Shown here piece by piece: positions 19,362 through 25,461 of a DNA stretch of 25,461 bases. How positions within the stretch are numbered: the stretch's first letter is position 1; every line of letters begins with the position of its first letter. A program made the position numbers and the translations under genes. Origin of the DNA: a virus; the IMG/VR virus record IMGVR_UViG_3300017762_000070, positions 1-25,461 of that record; one strand, given 5' to 3'. The notes under the pieces were generated by a model. It had not been told where the DNA came from, made no database searches, and was given only the letters and a program-made list of their open reading frames with translations.

Positions 19362-19635
19362 ATTTGGAGACGCAGACGTCCCACACTGTTCAGGGATGGT
19401 GAGAGCACAAGGATCACCTAATGTATTAGTGAATGGCATTCCATGGAGTCTGATGGGTCATCTAAACACTCCACACCTCCTACCAGGCGATCCGTGTCCT
19501 ATTCACGCTGCTCCTATTGCAAGAGGATCAGCAACTGTCCTTGTGAATGGCATACCATCAGGCAGAGTAGGAGATCCTATTGCTGGATGTACATCAGTTG
19601 CATCGGGATCCCCTAATGTCATCGTTGGTGGTTAG
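19342..19635 (+). CDS. PAAR-domain spike tip (gp5.4-like)
   Basis: 97 residues, the normal size for T4 gp5.4 and other PAAR tips. PAAR features are clear: FGDADVPHCSGMVRAQGSPNVLVNGIPWSLMGHLNTPHLLPGDPCPIHAAPIARGSATVLVNGIPSGRVGDPIAGC...SGSPNVIVGG, i.e. repeated GSxxVxVNGxP strands and His/Cys residues positioned to bind a metal at the apex. It forms the sharp conical end on the beta-helix needle. The ATG has GGAG at 19331-19334 as ribosome site inside the preceding gene. Last gene of the rightward late operon; its TAG overlaps the TAA of the convergent gp46 gene. Confidence 0.95.
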   Translation: MGQPATRFGDADVPHCSGMVRAQGSPNVLVNGIPWSLMGHLNTPHLLPGDPCPIHAAPIARGSATVLVNGIPSGRVGDPIAGCTSVASGSPNVIVGG

Positions 19636-21359
19636 GTAGAATACTGACTAAACCCTTTTACCTGAGAGACAACCACTGATCTCTGGAACTTCTCCTTGAA
19701 GTTCTCTGAGAGAGTGTGATCCACCACCAGTATGTTCTGATTCTCAGGTAGCTTATAACGAATCAGTGCCATCAACAACTCCTTACCGGTGTCATCCAGA
19801 GAGGACGAGAACACTTCATCAAGGAATAGAATGTTGGTGGACACAGAGTTCTTCATCTTACCAATCTCTCTCCATGTAAACATGAGAGCAAGATCTATTC
19901 GTGCCTTCTGTCCTTCACTAAAGGATGCGTAGGAGAAATCCTGATGCAATGGTGATGCAACAGTCTCATTGAACTCATCATCAAGTTTGAAGTGAACAGG
20001 TAAGTCTAGTTCTGTGAGGTAGTTACGAATCAGTTTGTTCATAACTGGCAAATACTTCTTGACAATCTGTGCCTTGATACCACCATCTCTCAACAGATTA
20101 GATACAACATCTAAGTCCTTGACATCTGATTCATACTCTTCCTTGCGTGATGTAAGTCTCTTGCGTTCATCAGTCATCACCTCAAGTTTACCCTGCTCCT
20201 TATTGAAATCTCCTGTATCATCTTCAATCTCTCTTACCTTATCAACCACCTTCTTGCCTCTTAACTCAAGGTTCTTGAGTTCTGTGTGGTACTGTGTGAG
20301 TCTGTTGGAGAGTGATTGAAGGTGTCTGTGTCTCCTGTTTAGAATACGTACTTTGGTTGACATCACATCAAGTGCTTTCTGTCCTTCAAGGATGTGAGCA
20401 GTGTGTGTCTCAATGTCACAGTCGTTACAGTGGATGTTATCTGTCTTAGTCTCTGCAGTGATGGGTTGACGACAGGTAGGACAATCATCATGTTTGGCAT
20501 AGAACTGATTATCTTTTACAAGTCTCTCAACCTTCTGCTCTAACTTGGCAGTTATCTTCTGTACTTCACTAACCTTCTCTGCTGGCTTAACTTCATCCAG
20601 TCTCTTACACAACTCCAGTACATTGGATTGATGAGTCTCAACTCGTTCAACGAGCGCTCGCACTCTTGTGATTTCTGTAGAGATTTGTTTAAGTTCATCC
20701 TTGTACTCTTTAGTACTCTCTTTCGCCTTCCTTTCAATCTCATTGACTCTGTCCTGTTGTACTTCAATCTTAAAATCTACATTCCCAATGTCACCCTTGA
20801 CAACACTGAGCTGATCTCTGGCACCTTTTAACCTCTCCTTAGCAAGGAGTGCCATGGCAGTGAACACCTTGATGTCTAGGAAGTCCTCAACACACTCTCT
20901 CCTTGCTGGAGTAGGAAGTTGCATGAAGGGCATGTAGTTTGCTGAACCTAGAATACAAACCTGAACAAAGCTCTTGTAGGTTAGTTTCAGGATGTTCTGT
21001 TCCAGGTGTGCCTGAGTGTCCTTGTCAGCAGCAAGTTTAGTGAAAGGTTCTCCATTCACCCACAACTCAAACTTCTTAGGCTTCATACCACGCCTAACCA
21101 TGAACTGAGTCTTACCAATAACAAACTCTACCTCAACAAGAAGACCCTTCTTGTTTTGTGTGTTGATAAGTTGAGGTAGGTTGACGCGTCTGAATGGCTT
21201 ATTGAATAAGACATAACACAAAGCATCAAGGATGGTAGACTTACCACTACCATTGCTACCATGAATCAGAGTTGTCTTTGTCTTTGATAAGTCTACTGTT
21301 ACAGGTTGGTTTCCTACTGAGAGGATATTACAAAAAGTTAACTTGTTGAATACAATCAC
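19632..21359 (-). CDS. gp46: Recombination endonuclease subunit gp46 (SbcC/Rad50-like)
   Basis: ATPase partner of gp47; the complex resects DNA ends for recombination-dependent replication and helps degrade host DNA. 575 residues (T4: 560). Walker A GSNGSGKS is at residues 34-41. A long coiled coil follows (about 170-290 and 325-420). At its apex are C293-P-T-C296 and C311-x-x-C314, a zinc hook with an extra Cys pair. The ABC signature is SFSEGQKARIDLA and Walker B is NILFLDEVFSSSLDD near the C-terminus. It overlaps the small upstream gene by four bases. The 3' end has no terminator against the convergent PAAR gene. Confidence 0.96.
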   Translation of the reverse strand: MIVFNKLTFCNILSVGNQPVTVDLSKTKTTLIHGSNGSGKSTILDALCYVLFNKPFRRVNLPQLINTQNKKGLLVEVEFVIGKTQFMVRRGMKPKKFELWVNGEPFTKLAADKDTQAHLEQNILKLTYKSFVQVCILGSANYMPFMQLPTPARRECVEDFLDIKVFTAMALLAKERLKGARDQLSVVKGDIGNVDFKIEVQQDRVNEIERKAKESTKEYKDELKQISTEITRVRALVERVETHQSNVLELCKRLDEVKPAEKVSEVQKITAKLEQKVERLVKDNQFYAKHDDCPTCRQPITAETKTDNIHCNDCDIETHTAHILEGQKALDVMSTKVRILNRRHRHLQSLSNRLTQYHTELKNLELRGKKVVDKVREIEDDTGDFNKEQGKLEVMTDERKRLTSRKEEYESDVKDLDVVSNLLRDGGIKAQIVKKYLPVMNKLIRNYLTELDLPVHFKLDDEFNETVASPLHQDFSYASFSEGQKARIDLALMFTWREIGKMKNSVSTNILFLDEVFSSSLDDTGKELLMALIRYKLPENQNILVVDHTLSENFKEKFQRSVVVSQVKGFSQYST

Positions 21360-21640
21360 AAATCAGCCATCAAGGTTTCAAGAATTTCAAGGCGAGGCAT
21401 CACCAAATCACCTGGTTCTGCCACTGTGTAAGCAAATCCCAGTACGTCACAGAGTTTATCTATGGCGTCATCAGGAATTTCTGTTACTTCCAACTCAAAG
21501 TCACACGCCTTCAGTTGTTCATTATAGCACATCGCATCATCAGAATCAACAAAGAATTGTACCACTGTTGTTCCATCAGTATCTCTGGTGGCATAAGCAC
21601 CAGATTCAATTGAGTTCTTCTCTCTGGTTAGCATGTACAT
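21356..21640 (-). CDS. Small conserved protein between gp46 and gp47
   Basis: 94 residues (MYMLTREKNSIESGAYATRDTDGTTVVQFFVDSDDAMCYNEQLKA...). Overlaps gp46 by four bases and gp47 by one base (TAATG), so all three are translated together. The fold looks like a small alpha/beta domain: strand GAYATRD, strand TTVVQFFVD, helix DDAMCYNEQL, strand FELEVTEI, helix AIDKLCDVLG. I recall an equivalent gene in other T4-like cyanophages and possibly a DUF3110 relationship, but not a function. Context suggests a partner or regulator of the gp46/gp47 nuclease. Confidence 0.75.
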   Translation of the reverse strand: MYMLTREKNSIESGAYATRDTDGTTVVQFFVDSDDAMCYNEQLKACDFELEVTEIPDDAIDKLCDVLGFAYTVAEPGDLVMPRLEILETLMADL

Positions 21641-22683
21641 TACACTTCCTGTGCCTCCACGTATAAGGATTTGAAAATTGAAATGACTTTTGACTTGTTG
21701 AAACCATCATCCATTGCTTCAACATAGTTAGTAAAGGTGGTGAGAGTGTCTTCTGCCTCTACCTCCACATCATCATCAATACTGTAGTCAATTGTTTCAA
21801 TAACTTTGATGTCGTGGATACCAGTATCATACAAACTGTCCACAACCTTAGAGAGTTTCTGTGGTGTTGACTTACCCTCAACAATCACCTTGACATAAGA
21901 GTTCTTATACTTGTTAGGGTTGATGAGTTTCCTGTCTTCCTCATTGTACGAAATCTTATGGAACATTGTGTTGGGGTTCTCAATGAACTCTAGGTCCAAT
22001 GTCTCTAAGTCAAAGATGTGGAACCCTCTTGTGTCTCCTTCATCATTCCAGTAGAGTTGATAAGGATTTCCCAAATAAGTAATGTTACCTGAAGTGTTCT
22101 TCTTATGAAAGTGCCCAGAGAACACCCTGTCAAACTCACTGAATATCTTGGAATCTGTGCCATGCTGGCATTTGTAATCCTTGTTGGCATAAAATCCAGC
22201 CAACTCCAGGTGACCCATACAGACCTTGGCTTCTGAGTAGGCTAGCTCCTCGGAGAACTGCTCAGCATTAGATTCACAGATCCAGGGTACCATGAAGATT
22301 GGACTACCTGAGATGGTGGCAGTTCCAGGTTCTTGGTAGATTGTAACGTTGTCATACTCTTGTAGGTTGAGGCCTGGAGAGTTGATGCTGAGGCTCTCCT
22401 TGTAGAAGATGTCATGGTTACCAACAATAAGGTGCAGCTGAATACCTCTCTCTTGGAGAGGTGTAAAGAAGTTATCCTTTGCCCAGTTGAGACTCCAGTA
22501 ATCTATTCCTTTACGTACGTCAAAGCAATCACCAAGATGAATAACAGTATCAATACCACGAGACTCTAACTCAGGAAAGAAGACTTCAGAATAAAACTTA
22601 TTGAAATAGTCATGGAAGATTTGTGAACCTTTACGAATACCAAAGTGAGTATCAGTTATAAGAGCTACTTTACGCCCTACCAT
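21640..22683 (-). CDS. gp47: Recombination endonuclease subunit gp47 (SbcD/Mre11-like)
   Basis: Two-metal nuclease that works with gp46. 347 residues (T4: 339). Calcineurin-type phosphoesterase motifs are complete: D11-x-H13 in LITDTHFG, G51-D52 in HLGDCFD, N89-H90 in VGNHDIF, H158 in MGHLEL, and H191-x-H193 in SGHFHK. The C-terminal domain that caps the active site and contacts gp46 follows. The ATG lies inside the end of the upstream gene, a 14-base overlap. Translation is likely coupled to that gene. Confidence 0.97.
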   Translation of the reverse strand: MVGRKVALITDTHFGIRKGSQIFHDYFNKFYSEVFFPELESRGIDTVIHLGDCFDVRKGIDYWSLNWAKDNFFTPLQERGIQLHLIVGNHDIFYKESLSINSPGLNLQEYDNVTIYQEPGTATISGSPIFMVPWICESNAEQFSEELAYSEAKVCMGHLELAGFYANKDYKCQHGTDSKIFSEFDRVFSGHFHKKNTSGNITYLGNPYQLYWNDEGDTRGFHIFDLETLDLEFIENPNTMFHKISYNEEDRKLINPNKYKNSYVKVIVEGKSTPQKLSKVVDSLYDTGIHDIKVIETIDYSIDDDVEVEAEDTLTTFTNYVEAMDDGFNKSKVISIFKSLYVEAQEV

Positions 22684-23161
22684 AATTCTGCAAGTATGCT
22701 ACATCAAAATTATACCAGTCTTCTTGCTGTTGTTCAAGCCCATCAGGAACTTCCTGTCCCATTGGTGTCTTCATGTCTTCAGGTGTCACATCACTATTTG
22801 ATTCTGCTTCTTTCTCTTTAGCAAACAATGACTTGAAGGTAGCATTCTTATCTACCTGAACACCTCTCTTCTCACTATCTGTTTGAATACGATGTAGTGT
22901 GGATGCTAGTTGTGCTTTACTCTCTGGGTCAGCCAAGTCAACCTCACCATACACTTCTTGATGAGCATCAACATCTGACATACCTTGAGCTCTCAAATCA
23001 TCCACCTGCCTTCTCTGCTGAATGACAGGGTGCTCTCTTTCACCAGGTCCTGGTTCTGCTGTTGGTGTACCCATTGCAGAAGGTTCCTCTTGTTCAAATG
23101 ATGGTTTCTCAACCACATTCATCTCATCATAGAGTTCCCAGAGCTGTTGTAAATGATCCAT
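22670..23161 (-). CDS. Hypothetical acidic protein between gp55 and gp47
   Basis: 163 residues, acidic, Gln/Glu/Pro-rich, and probably partly disordered in the first 55 residues (EKPSFEQEEPSAMGTPTAEPGPGEREHP). A more ordered helical part follows (QQRRQVDDLRAQGMSDVDAHQEVYG...AQLASTLHRIQTDSEKRG). The C-terminus EDWYNFDVAYLQNYG is aromatic and could be a peptide that docks on a partner. I do not recognise a family. The ribosome site AAAGAGGA stands before the ATG, and a strong hairpin lies upstream. Overlap with gp47 suggests joint expression. Confidence 0.7.
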   Translation of the reverse strand: MDHLQQLWELYDEMNVVEKPSFEQEEPSAMGTPTAEPGPGEREHPVIQQRRQVDDLRAQGMSDVDAHQEVYGEVDLADPESKAQLASTLHRIQTDSEKRGVQVDKNATFKSLFAKEKEAESNSDVTPEDMKTPMGQEVPDGLEQQQEDWYNFDVAYLQNYGRA

Positions 23162-23176
23162 AATTCCTCTTTGTAA

Positions 23177-23209
23177 GAGATGAGGAGGCTCAAAGCCTCC
23201 TTCAATCTC
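23177..23209 (-). other. Extended hairpin in leader between gp55 and next gene
   Basis: On the + strand GGAGGCT (23184-23190), loop CAA, AGCCTCC (23194-23200): a perfect 7-bp stem, lengthened by GAGAT (23177-23181) / ATCTC (23205-23209) across an internal loop. No T-run follows on the - strand, so it is not an intrinsic terminator. It ends six to eight bases before the ribosome site of the downstream gene. Confidence 0.6.
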
Positions 23210-23238
23210 ACCTAGGTAGCGAACACGTTAGGCTCTTT

Positions 23239-23245
23239 TATTTAT
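23239..23245 (-). promoter_or_regulatory. Putative late promoter at the end of gp55 (AATAAATA)
   Basis: ATAAATA on the - strand overlapping the gp55 stop codon, about 78 bases upstream of the next ATG. It would give the gene at 23161, and perhaps gp47 and gp46, a late transcript starting with the hairpin at 23177-23209. AT-rich stop regions can mimic this motif. Confidence 0.35.
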
Positions 23246-23715
23246 TTGCCTTGTCTCTTCTGATCGACGGCGTCTTTAATAGAGTTGTAATCTGATGAAG
23301 AACCCAGAGCATCACCGACAAAGAACTCTTCGTAACCTGACTTAGAAATGATCTTATCACAAATCTCAATTTGTTTCTTCTCTTTGCTGATACGACGTAT
23401 AAATGCGTACCAGCATACTTGTGTAAAGTAAGAGAAAGGGTTCTTAGATTTTTCTGGGTCAAAACGGTGACAGTAAACTACACAGTTCTCAACTGCATCC
23501 ATCACCATGTCCTGGCGATACATGTAGTTAGAGAAGTTGGGTCTCATTGAGAGATGCTCTGCAATGTCTAGAAAGCACTTACCAATGTACCTTGGTACAA
23601 TAGGTCTTGGTTCTCCTGCATCTTTAGCATCGTTACATTCCTTGTGGAACTTCACGAATGCAGCATACATCTCCTTGTTATCAATAAAATTGTTCTTGCG
23701 TCTTTTAGTAGTCAT
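23242..23715 (-). CDS. gp55: Late sigma factor gp55
   Basis: Directs host RNA polymerase to TAAATA-type late promoters, with gp33 and the gp45 clamp. 157 residues (T4: 185). The recognisable core is the region-2-like segment: FIDNKEMYAAFVKFHKECN, RYIGKCFLDIAEHLSMRPNFSNYMYRQDMVMDAVENCVVYCHRFDPEKSKNPFSYFTQVCWYAFIRRISKEKKQ, where NPFSYFTQVxWxAFxRRI matches sigma region 2.3-2.4. A host-type extended -10 promoter (23736-23741) stands just upstream, allowing early or middle expression before late transcription begins. Confidence 0.95.
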   Translation of the reverse strand: MTTKRRKNNFIDNKEMYAAFVKFHKECNDAKDAGEPRPIVPRYIGKCFLDIAEHLSMRPNFSNYMYRQDMVMDAVENCVVYCHRFDPEKSKNPFSYFTQVCWYAFIRRISKEKKQIEICDKIISKSGYEEFFVGDALGSSSDYNSIKDAVDQKRQGK

Positions 23716-23735
23716 AGTCTTCTTTTATCATTGTT

Positions 23736-23744
23736 ATTATAGCA
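23736..23744 (-). promoter_or_regulatory. Extended -10 promoter for gp55
   Basis: On the - strand TGC-TATAAT (23744 to 23736). It has a perfect -10 with upstream TG; no convincing -35 is seen. Predicted start near 23729, 14 bases before the gp55 ATG. Expected of a middle gene read by host sigma70-type factor. Confidence 0.55.
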
Positions 23745-23747
23745 CAT

Positions 23748-23775
23748 TTAACAAATCTTATTTTTGTGTTATAAT
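23748..23775 (+). promoter_or_regulatory. Strong sigma70-like promoter pointing right, antisense
   Basis: TTAACA (23748-23753), 16-bp spacer, TATAAT (23770-23775) with TG two bases before it. This is the best sigma70 match I noticed in the window. It faces into the 3' ends of the SH3-like gene and uvsW, both on the opposite strand, and no + strand gene follows. Confidence 0.45.
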
Positions 23776-23802
23776 GTATGTGATACATTTGAGATACAGG
23801 TA

Positions 23803-24276
23803 CTATAAGGACTCGTCGGTTATATCAGGTGATTCATCATATATTTGTTCTAGTTGTTCTCTAGATGATTCTATCTTACCAACGTAACCAACATTGTCAG
23901 AGGAATCAACTTTCTTTTTAATAGGACTGGAACACTTAGCTGCGATTAGAGCTTTGTTATAAAACTCTACTCCAAACTTATCCATCTCAGAAATGGAAAC
24001 GACATGGTTCTTGTAGATAATAGACATGTCATCACTGGCATACATCATCCATTTCTTAGGAACCAGACCTGCCATTGCAATGCCTTTCTTATGATCTAAT
24101 TGCACTTGTTCATTAACCACAATAGGGTTGAGTGCAACAAAAAATTCAGTTCCGTTCTCTTCGCTTGGTGTAATCTCAGCAAGTACTTCCTCTCCCGTGA
24201 CCAATTTCATCGTGGCGTGGAATGAGTCAGCAATCATACGTTTTATTTTCTTGCCTACATTAGTATTTAGGTTCAT
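23803..24276 (-). CDS. Conserved cyanophage protein, possible Sm/SH3-like fold
   Basis: 157 residues between uvsW and gp55, overlapping uvsW by four bases (ATGA). Residues 20-55 (FHATMKLVTGEEVLAEITPSEENGTEFFVALNPIVV) show the bent-strand pattern of Sm-like or SH3 barrels, where a short KLVTGEEV turn is followed by a second strand. Residues 83-98 (DMSIIYKNHVVSISEM) resemble the second Sm motif, where an xHVVSI-type strand closes the barrel. The C-terminal 60 residues are charged and probably flexible. I recall similar marine phage proteins without function. An RNA-binding role is a hypothesis only. Confidence 0.7.
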   Translation of the reverse strand: MNLNTNVGKKIKRMIADSFHATMKLVTGEEVLAEITPSEENGTEFFVALNPIVVNEQVQLDHKKGIAMAGLVPKKWMMYASDDMSIIYKNHVVSISEMDKFGVEFYNKALIAAKCSSPIKKKVDSSDNVGYVGKIESSREQLEQIYDESPDITDESL

Positions 24277-25461
24277 AAATCTATCTTACCTACACCAGAT
24301 CCAAGTGTCATCTCTGTTAGTCTATAAGTAAAGTTTTCATCAACATAATACTTCATCCTCTCTACAAGGTGATTGAGTGTGAAGTTATTCCTACCACCAG
24401 GTTTTCTGAAGTCATCTGCAATGTCATAAAGCATTGCTGAGTCCTTACCCTTTGCCTTCCTCAGTCCTCTACCAATTGATTGAAGCACACGAATGCGAGA
24501 CTTACTAGGAGAAGCAAATATAACATGATGGAGGTTTTTGATATTAACACCAGTAGACATTGTGCCATAAGAACCCAGAATAATATTATTAGAAGTTGCC
24601 TCAGAGATTTCACGGACTTCCTCTCTCACTTTTACTTTTGTATCACCATAGATGAGGTGAACGGGACGTGTTGTTAGATGTGTTAGCATCTCATGCATTG
24701 GTATTCCATGTCCTTCTACTCTACCAAAGAGAACCAGAACATTACCTTCTAATGAGTTGGCAAGATTACAGATAAACCTGTTCCTCTTGTACATGTTACC
24801 AATCCATTCAATCTCATCATTGTAAGTCTCAAACTTCTCTGGTGCATGCTTCAGAGTAATGATTTCAACATTGAGTTTAGCAAGAAAACCTTTCTCCATC
24901 AAGTCAGAAGAGGATGTTGTCCTGTACACAGGTCCAAACTGTCCTTCCAAGATAAGTTTATGGACATTCTTACCATCCAGTGTACCAGTAAAACCATAAC
25001 GCCACTTGGCGTCAGGCATCTTCTTCATGATGCCTTGCAATGACTTCGCTTTGAAGTTATGACACTCATCACCAATCACAGCATCAAACTGTCTGAACCA
25101 CTTCTTATCCAGTCCATAGACAGACTGCCACGTGGTTACTGTAACTGGTTTGTCTGTATCTTTTGCATGTCCAGCATAAATCTTATGAACAAACTGATCT
25201 GTGTCCCAACCATAATCAGCGAAGTCCTTTGTCATCTGCTCCACAAGACCCTTAGAAGGCACTACGATGATAACTTTCTTATCAATGGACTTCAGATACC
25301 TAGCGATAGCGTAAATCATCAGAGACTTACCTGAACCAGTAGGTGAGAGGATTGTCTTACGATGTTCCTTCAGTGCATGAAACACTGTATCAATCTGATA
25401 CTGACGTGGTTTCACACCTGAAATCTTATTCATAAACAACTCCACACCTTCCTCAAAGATG
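24273..25461 (-). CDS. uvsW: DNA/RNA helicase UvsW, 5'-truncated by window edge
   Basis: Superfamily 2 helicase that unwinds R-loops and branched recombination intermediates, and shifts T4 replication from origins to recombination. Numbered from GTG 25445: motif I SPTGSGKS (34-41), motif II DECH (126-129), motif III FTGT (152-155) and motif VI QSIGRGLRK (322-330). The reading frame stays open from 25445 to the window edge (IFEEG precedes the GTG) and T4 UvsW is about 500 residues. The true start therefore lies outside and about 100 N-terminal residues are missing. The stop overlaps the downstream gene by four bases. Confidence 0.95.
   Translation of the reverse strand, partial: IFEEGVELFMNKISGVKPRQYQIDTVFHALKEHRKTILSPTGSGKSLMIYAIARYLKSIDKKVIIVVPSKGLVEQMTKDFADYGWDTDQFVHKIYAGHAKDTDKPVTVTTWQSVYGLDKKWFRQFDAVIGDECHNFKAKSLQGIMKKMPDAKWRYGFTGTLDGKNVHKLILEGQFGPVYRTTSSSDLMEKGFLAKLNVEIITLKHAPEKFETYNDEIEWIGNMYKRNRFICNLANSLEGNVLVLFGRVEGHGIPMHEMLTHLTTRPVHLIYGDTKVKVREEVREISEATSNNIILGSYGTMSTGVNIKNLHHVIFASPSKSRIRVLQSIGRGLRKAKGKDSAMLYDIADDFRKPGGRNNFTLNHLVERMKYYVDENFTYRLTEMTLGSGVGKIDL

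Noticed and set aside
24266-24272. CTAAATA on the - strand near the start of the SH3-like gene
   Set aside because: It falls in codons 3-5 of that gene (Leu-Asn-Thr) and would start transcripts inside the gene.
1-25461. tRNA genes, CRISPR arrays, integrase or photosynthesis genes
   Set aside because: Looked for cloverleaf-like intergenic stretches, direct-repeat arrays and the familiar protein motifs; gaps are under about 100 bases and none were seen.

Overview
The window reads as a piece of the core genome of a T4-type tailed phage (myovirus), most likely a marine cyanophage infecting Synechococcus or Prochlorococcus. The gene set (rnh, thyX, phoH, gp33, gp59, gp32, the baseplate hub and wedge genes, gp46, gp47, gp55, uvsW), the short cyanophage-type proteins between them, ATGA-style stop/start overlaps and TAAATA late-promoter motifs all fit. 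I see no tRNA, integrase, CRISPR array or photosynthesis gene. No gene-free stretch exceeds about 100 bases. The host is an inference from protein resemblance, not from a search.

Layout. (1) Bases 1-6506, + strand: replication and recombination genes: rnh (cut by the left edge), four small or unknown proteins, thyX, two small proteins, phoH, a PD-(D/E)XK exonuclease, gp33, gp59, a free-standing HNH endonuclease, and gp32. The block ends at a strong intrinsic terminator (6558-6582). (2) Bases 6581-8950, - strand: a late block: gp53, gp48, an unknown 114-residue protein and a tail-tube-fold protein (gp54-like). (3) Bases 8982-19635, + strand: the other late block: gp4 head-completion nuclease, gp26-like tail chaperone with an overlapping -1 frame, an 881-residue tape-measure/hub protein carrying two peptidoglycan-hydrolase domains, gp27-like hub, gp5-like OB protein, a separate beta-helix spike, two unknown proteins and a PAAR spike tip. 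The two late blocks diverge from one overlapping palindromic promoter pair at 8952-8979. (4) Bases 19632-25461, - strand: gp46, a small unknown, gp47, an unknown, the late sigma factor gp55, an SH3-like unknown and uvsW (cut by the right edge).

How they fit together. gp32, gp59, rnh, gp46/gp47 and uvsW form the recombination-dependent replication machinery. gp55 and gp33 recognise and activate the TAAATA late promoters seen in front of the structural blocks. Blocks 2 and 3 build the baseplate, tube start, hub and cell-piercing spike.

Most notable observation: the gp26-like gene ends in a complete set of -1 ribosomal frameshift signals: an internal Shine-Dalgarno-like GGAGGG, the slippery heptamer TTTTTTC in the correct frame immediately before the stop, and a perfect 8-bp hairpin 6 nt downstream. 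A slip would fuse the 234-residue protein to the following 64-codon frame, immediately before the tape-measure gene. This is the organisation of the lambda gpG/gpGT tail chaperones; I know of no description of it for T4-type gp26.
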